DNA of 15,101 nt from the NCBI GenBank assembly GCA_021845835.1, contig JAJZVE010000031.1, positions 1 to 15,101 of the forward strand. The letters are read 5' to 3'. This stretch comes from Pseudomonadota bacterium (lineage in GTDB: Bacteria; Pseudomonadota; Alphaproteobacteria; Acetobacterales; Acetobacteraceae). Shown one piece after another: positions 13,716-15,101 of the stretch; position 1 is the first letter of the stretch; the number at the start of each line of letters is the position of its first letter. The notes under the pieces are model-generated. The model saw only the letters and a program-made list of their open reading frames with translations, was not told the origin of the DNA and searched no databases. The position numbers and the translations under genes are program-made.

Positions 13716-14819
13716 ATGTCCTGCACAACCGGTCCTCGCACAGTTTTTTTATCAGCCGTGGGGCTTACGCCTCAGGTTGTGACAGAAACCCTTTACGTTT
13801 TGGCAACCGCCGAAAGACCTTTCGTTCCGAAGGAAATTCATCTCCTGACCACCGAGGAGGGACGAAGGCGTGTGGAACTCTTGCTGGGGCCCGCTTTGCA
13901 GGCGTTGGCCGCCGATCTTGACTGCCCGGGTCTCTCCGAAGCGCTGAAACCGGAATTCGTCCATGTGATCCGCGGCGCCGACGGCCAAACGCTGGCGGAT
14001 ATCGATAGCCATGCGGACAACGAATCGGCTGCCAACGCCATTTGCTCACTGGTGCGGTCACTTACCGCCGATCCGAATACCCGCCTGCATGTTTCCCTTG
14101 CTGGCGGGCGTAAAACCATGAGTTTCCTGCTCGGCTATGCTCTTTCACTCTATGGCCGCCCGGATGACGTGCTATCGCACGTCCTTGTTAATGAACCATT
14201 TCAGAACACTCCAGATTTCTTTTTCCCACCGAAAATTACAAAGGTTTTCCTGGATACCAGAAATAGACCGGCTCGCTCGGATGAGGCACGAATAACGTTG
14301 GCCGAGATTCCGTTCGTTCGTCTGCGGCAGGGAATTCCCAACGATCTTCTTGCCGGTACTGTGAGCTATGGGGAAACGGTGGCGCGAGTGCAGCGCGCTT
14401 TGGCGGCCCCACGCCTTCATCTCGACATCGATGAACGGCAACTCAATTGTCAGGATATCGACGTTTTTCTACCGCCTCTTCTTCTTGCTTTCTACACCTG
14501 CTTCATTTTGAGGCGAAGGCACGGAACTCCGGCAGGATGGCGGGATTTGCGGGCGGAGGAGATTAGCGGAATTTATCACTCTCTCCACGGTCCCGACAAT
14601 GGTAGATGGGAGCGCGTGAGCAGCGCTCTTCCAAGAAATCAAGATGGCATGAAAGAATATTTCGAGCAGAAAAAAGCGGCGTTGCACAAAGCGCTGCGTT
14701 CATCTCTGGGCGCGGCCGCGGGACCATACTTGCTGCGAGCGGTTGGTCGGAGACCGCTTACCAAATTCGAATTGTCGCTTGATACGGCGGCAATCAAAAT
14801 GACGGGAGGAAATTTCTAA
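13716..14819 (+). CDS. CRISPR-associated CARF protein, NE0113 (Csm6/ring-nuclease) family
   Basis: The 367-aa protein matches the NE0113 family of type III CRISPR accessory proteins. Its N-terminal CARF domain (about 8-180) shows the nucleotide-binding strand TVFLSAVGLTPQVVTETLY, the strand EIHLLTTEEG and the signature SLAGGRKTMSFLLGYALSLYG (127-147). CARF domains bind cyclic oligoadenylate made by Cas10; some also cleave it. The C-terminal half (about 225-367) has no HEPN motif (R-x4-6-H) that I can find. It ends in a region that reads like a winged helix (KKAALHKALRSSLG, then GPYLLRAVGRRPLTKFELSL). A sensor, ring nuclease or regulator therefore seems more likely than a Csm6-type RNase. The stop shares one base with the start of cas10, so both belong to one operon. 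The ATG at 13716 lacks a good ribosome binding site. Confidence 0.85.
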   Translation: MSCTTGPRTVFLSAVGLTPQVVTETLYVLATAERPFVPKEIHLLTTEEGRRRVELLLGPALQALAADLDCPGLSEALKPEFVHVIRGADGQTLADIDSHADNESAANAICSLVRSLTADPNTRLHVSLAGGRKTMSFLLGYALSLYGRPDDVLSHVLVNEPFQNTPDFFFPPKITKVFLDTRNRPARSDEARITLAEIPFVRLRQGIPNDLLAGTVSYGETVARVQRALAAPRLHLDIDERQLNCQDIDVFLPPLLLAFYTCFILRRRHGTPAGWRDLRAEEISGIYHSLHGPDNGRWERVSSALPRNQDGMKEYFEQKKAALHKALRSSLGAAAGPYLLRAVGRRPLTKFELSLDTAAIKMTGGNF

Positions 14820-15101
14820 TGGAGGCAGATCTTGCGCAAACCTTGCTTACCGTATTTCTTCATGATCCGCCTGACAAAGCGCTCGATATTCGTCATCATG
14901 AGGGCCGAGCGCGGCGTTATTTGGCGGCCGCTATCGGCGAGGATGTCGCTCGCAGCGAAGCCAAAAGCACCGCGCAACTCGCTGATCAGATCGCGGCGAT
15001 CAGTGAGCGCGTGCCCATGCCGACACCGGGGTCCGATTATTCACGAGCGGTGGGACCGAATTCAGTAGGTCATTTCATGACCTACCATTCGCTTTCCGCC
15101 G
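14819..15101 (+). CDS. cas10: Cas10 (Cmr2-like), N-terminal part, runs off the window
   Basis: Ninety-four codons are open to the window edge. The start MEADLAQTLLTVFLHDPPDKALDI, closely followed by HHEGRARRYL, is characteristic of Cmr2, the Cas10 of type III-B systems; FMTYHSLSA near residue 87 corresponds to the HPLSG-like motif. Cas10 is the large subunit of the type III effector complex. When target RNA binds, its Palm domains make cyclic oligoadenylates, and some members cut ssDNA with an N-terminal HD domain. The ATG overlaps the CARF gene stop as TAATG. The catalytic GGDD motif and HD residues lie mostly or wholly outside the window, so activity and exact subtype cannot be judged. A 21-bp palindrome lies in the coding sequence at 15065-15085. 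Confidence 0.85.
   Translation, partial: MEADLAQTLLTVFLHDPPDKALDIRHHEGRARRYLAAAIGEDVARSEAKSTAQLADQIAAISERVPMPTPGSDYSRAVGPNSVGHFMTYHSLSA
15065..15085. repeat. 21-bp palindrome inside cas10
   Basis: GTAGGTCAT (15065-15073), TTC, ATGACCTAC (15077-15085): perfect 9-bp arms around three bases. The half site GTAGGTC is the same as in the operator at 656-684, where the left arm also continues as GTAGGTCAT. Confidence 0.5.

Overview
The window looks like a mosaic stretch of accessory DNA, most likely plasmid-borne, from a high-GC alphaproteobacterium. The support is a RepC-type replication fragment, a TraA-type MobQ relaxase with an oriT-like site, an ArdC-type antirestriction fragment and GC-rich codon use. 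The RepC and TraA sequences would suit an acidophilic or acetic-acid group (Acetobacteraceae), but that placement is from memory and weak.

Layout. Positions 1-600 hold debris: the first ~49 codons of a repC-like gene, the end of an IS21-like element (four 24-bp direct repeats), and a small minus-strand gene that this element cut off. From 684 to 4724 runs one very large gene, a 1346-aa protein with an XRE helix-turn-helix, a segment that resembles a PD-(D/E)XK nuclease, a possible degenerate NTPase and a long helical C-terminal part. An inverted repeat overlaps its start and is probably its own operator. A gene-poor stretch (4725-5370) follows, then a truncated ardC, then a compact Phd/VapC-type toxin-antitoxin pair with its own palindromic operator. 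A minus-strand large serine recombinase (6646-8349) converges on the toxin gene.

Positions 8450-9701 carry small minus-strand ORFs. Three have a C-terminal or whole-length membrane segment and one is unrecognised. They lie in patches of unusually AT-rich DNA. Positions 9700-10322 form a non-coding control region with several hairpins, an exact 197-bp tandem duplication and a MobQ-like oriT. The relaxase/helicase traA (10323-13496) starts directly after it. A possible 52-aa ORF overlaps the end of traA.

At 13716 a type III CRISPR-Cas operon begins: a CARF protein of the NE0113 family, then (stop and start sharing one base) the N-terminal 94 codons of a Cmr2-like cas10, cut by the window edge. 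No CRISPR array is visible.

Taken together, the window combines mobility functions (relaxase/oriT, serine recombinase, IS remnant), stabilisation (toxin-antitoxin), a broken anti-restriction gene, and two probable defence modules: the single-gene giant HTH protein and the type III CRISPR system. A half-site motif, GTAGGTC, forms palindromes both at the start of the giant gene and inside cas10. This is the least expected signal in the window.
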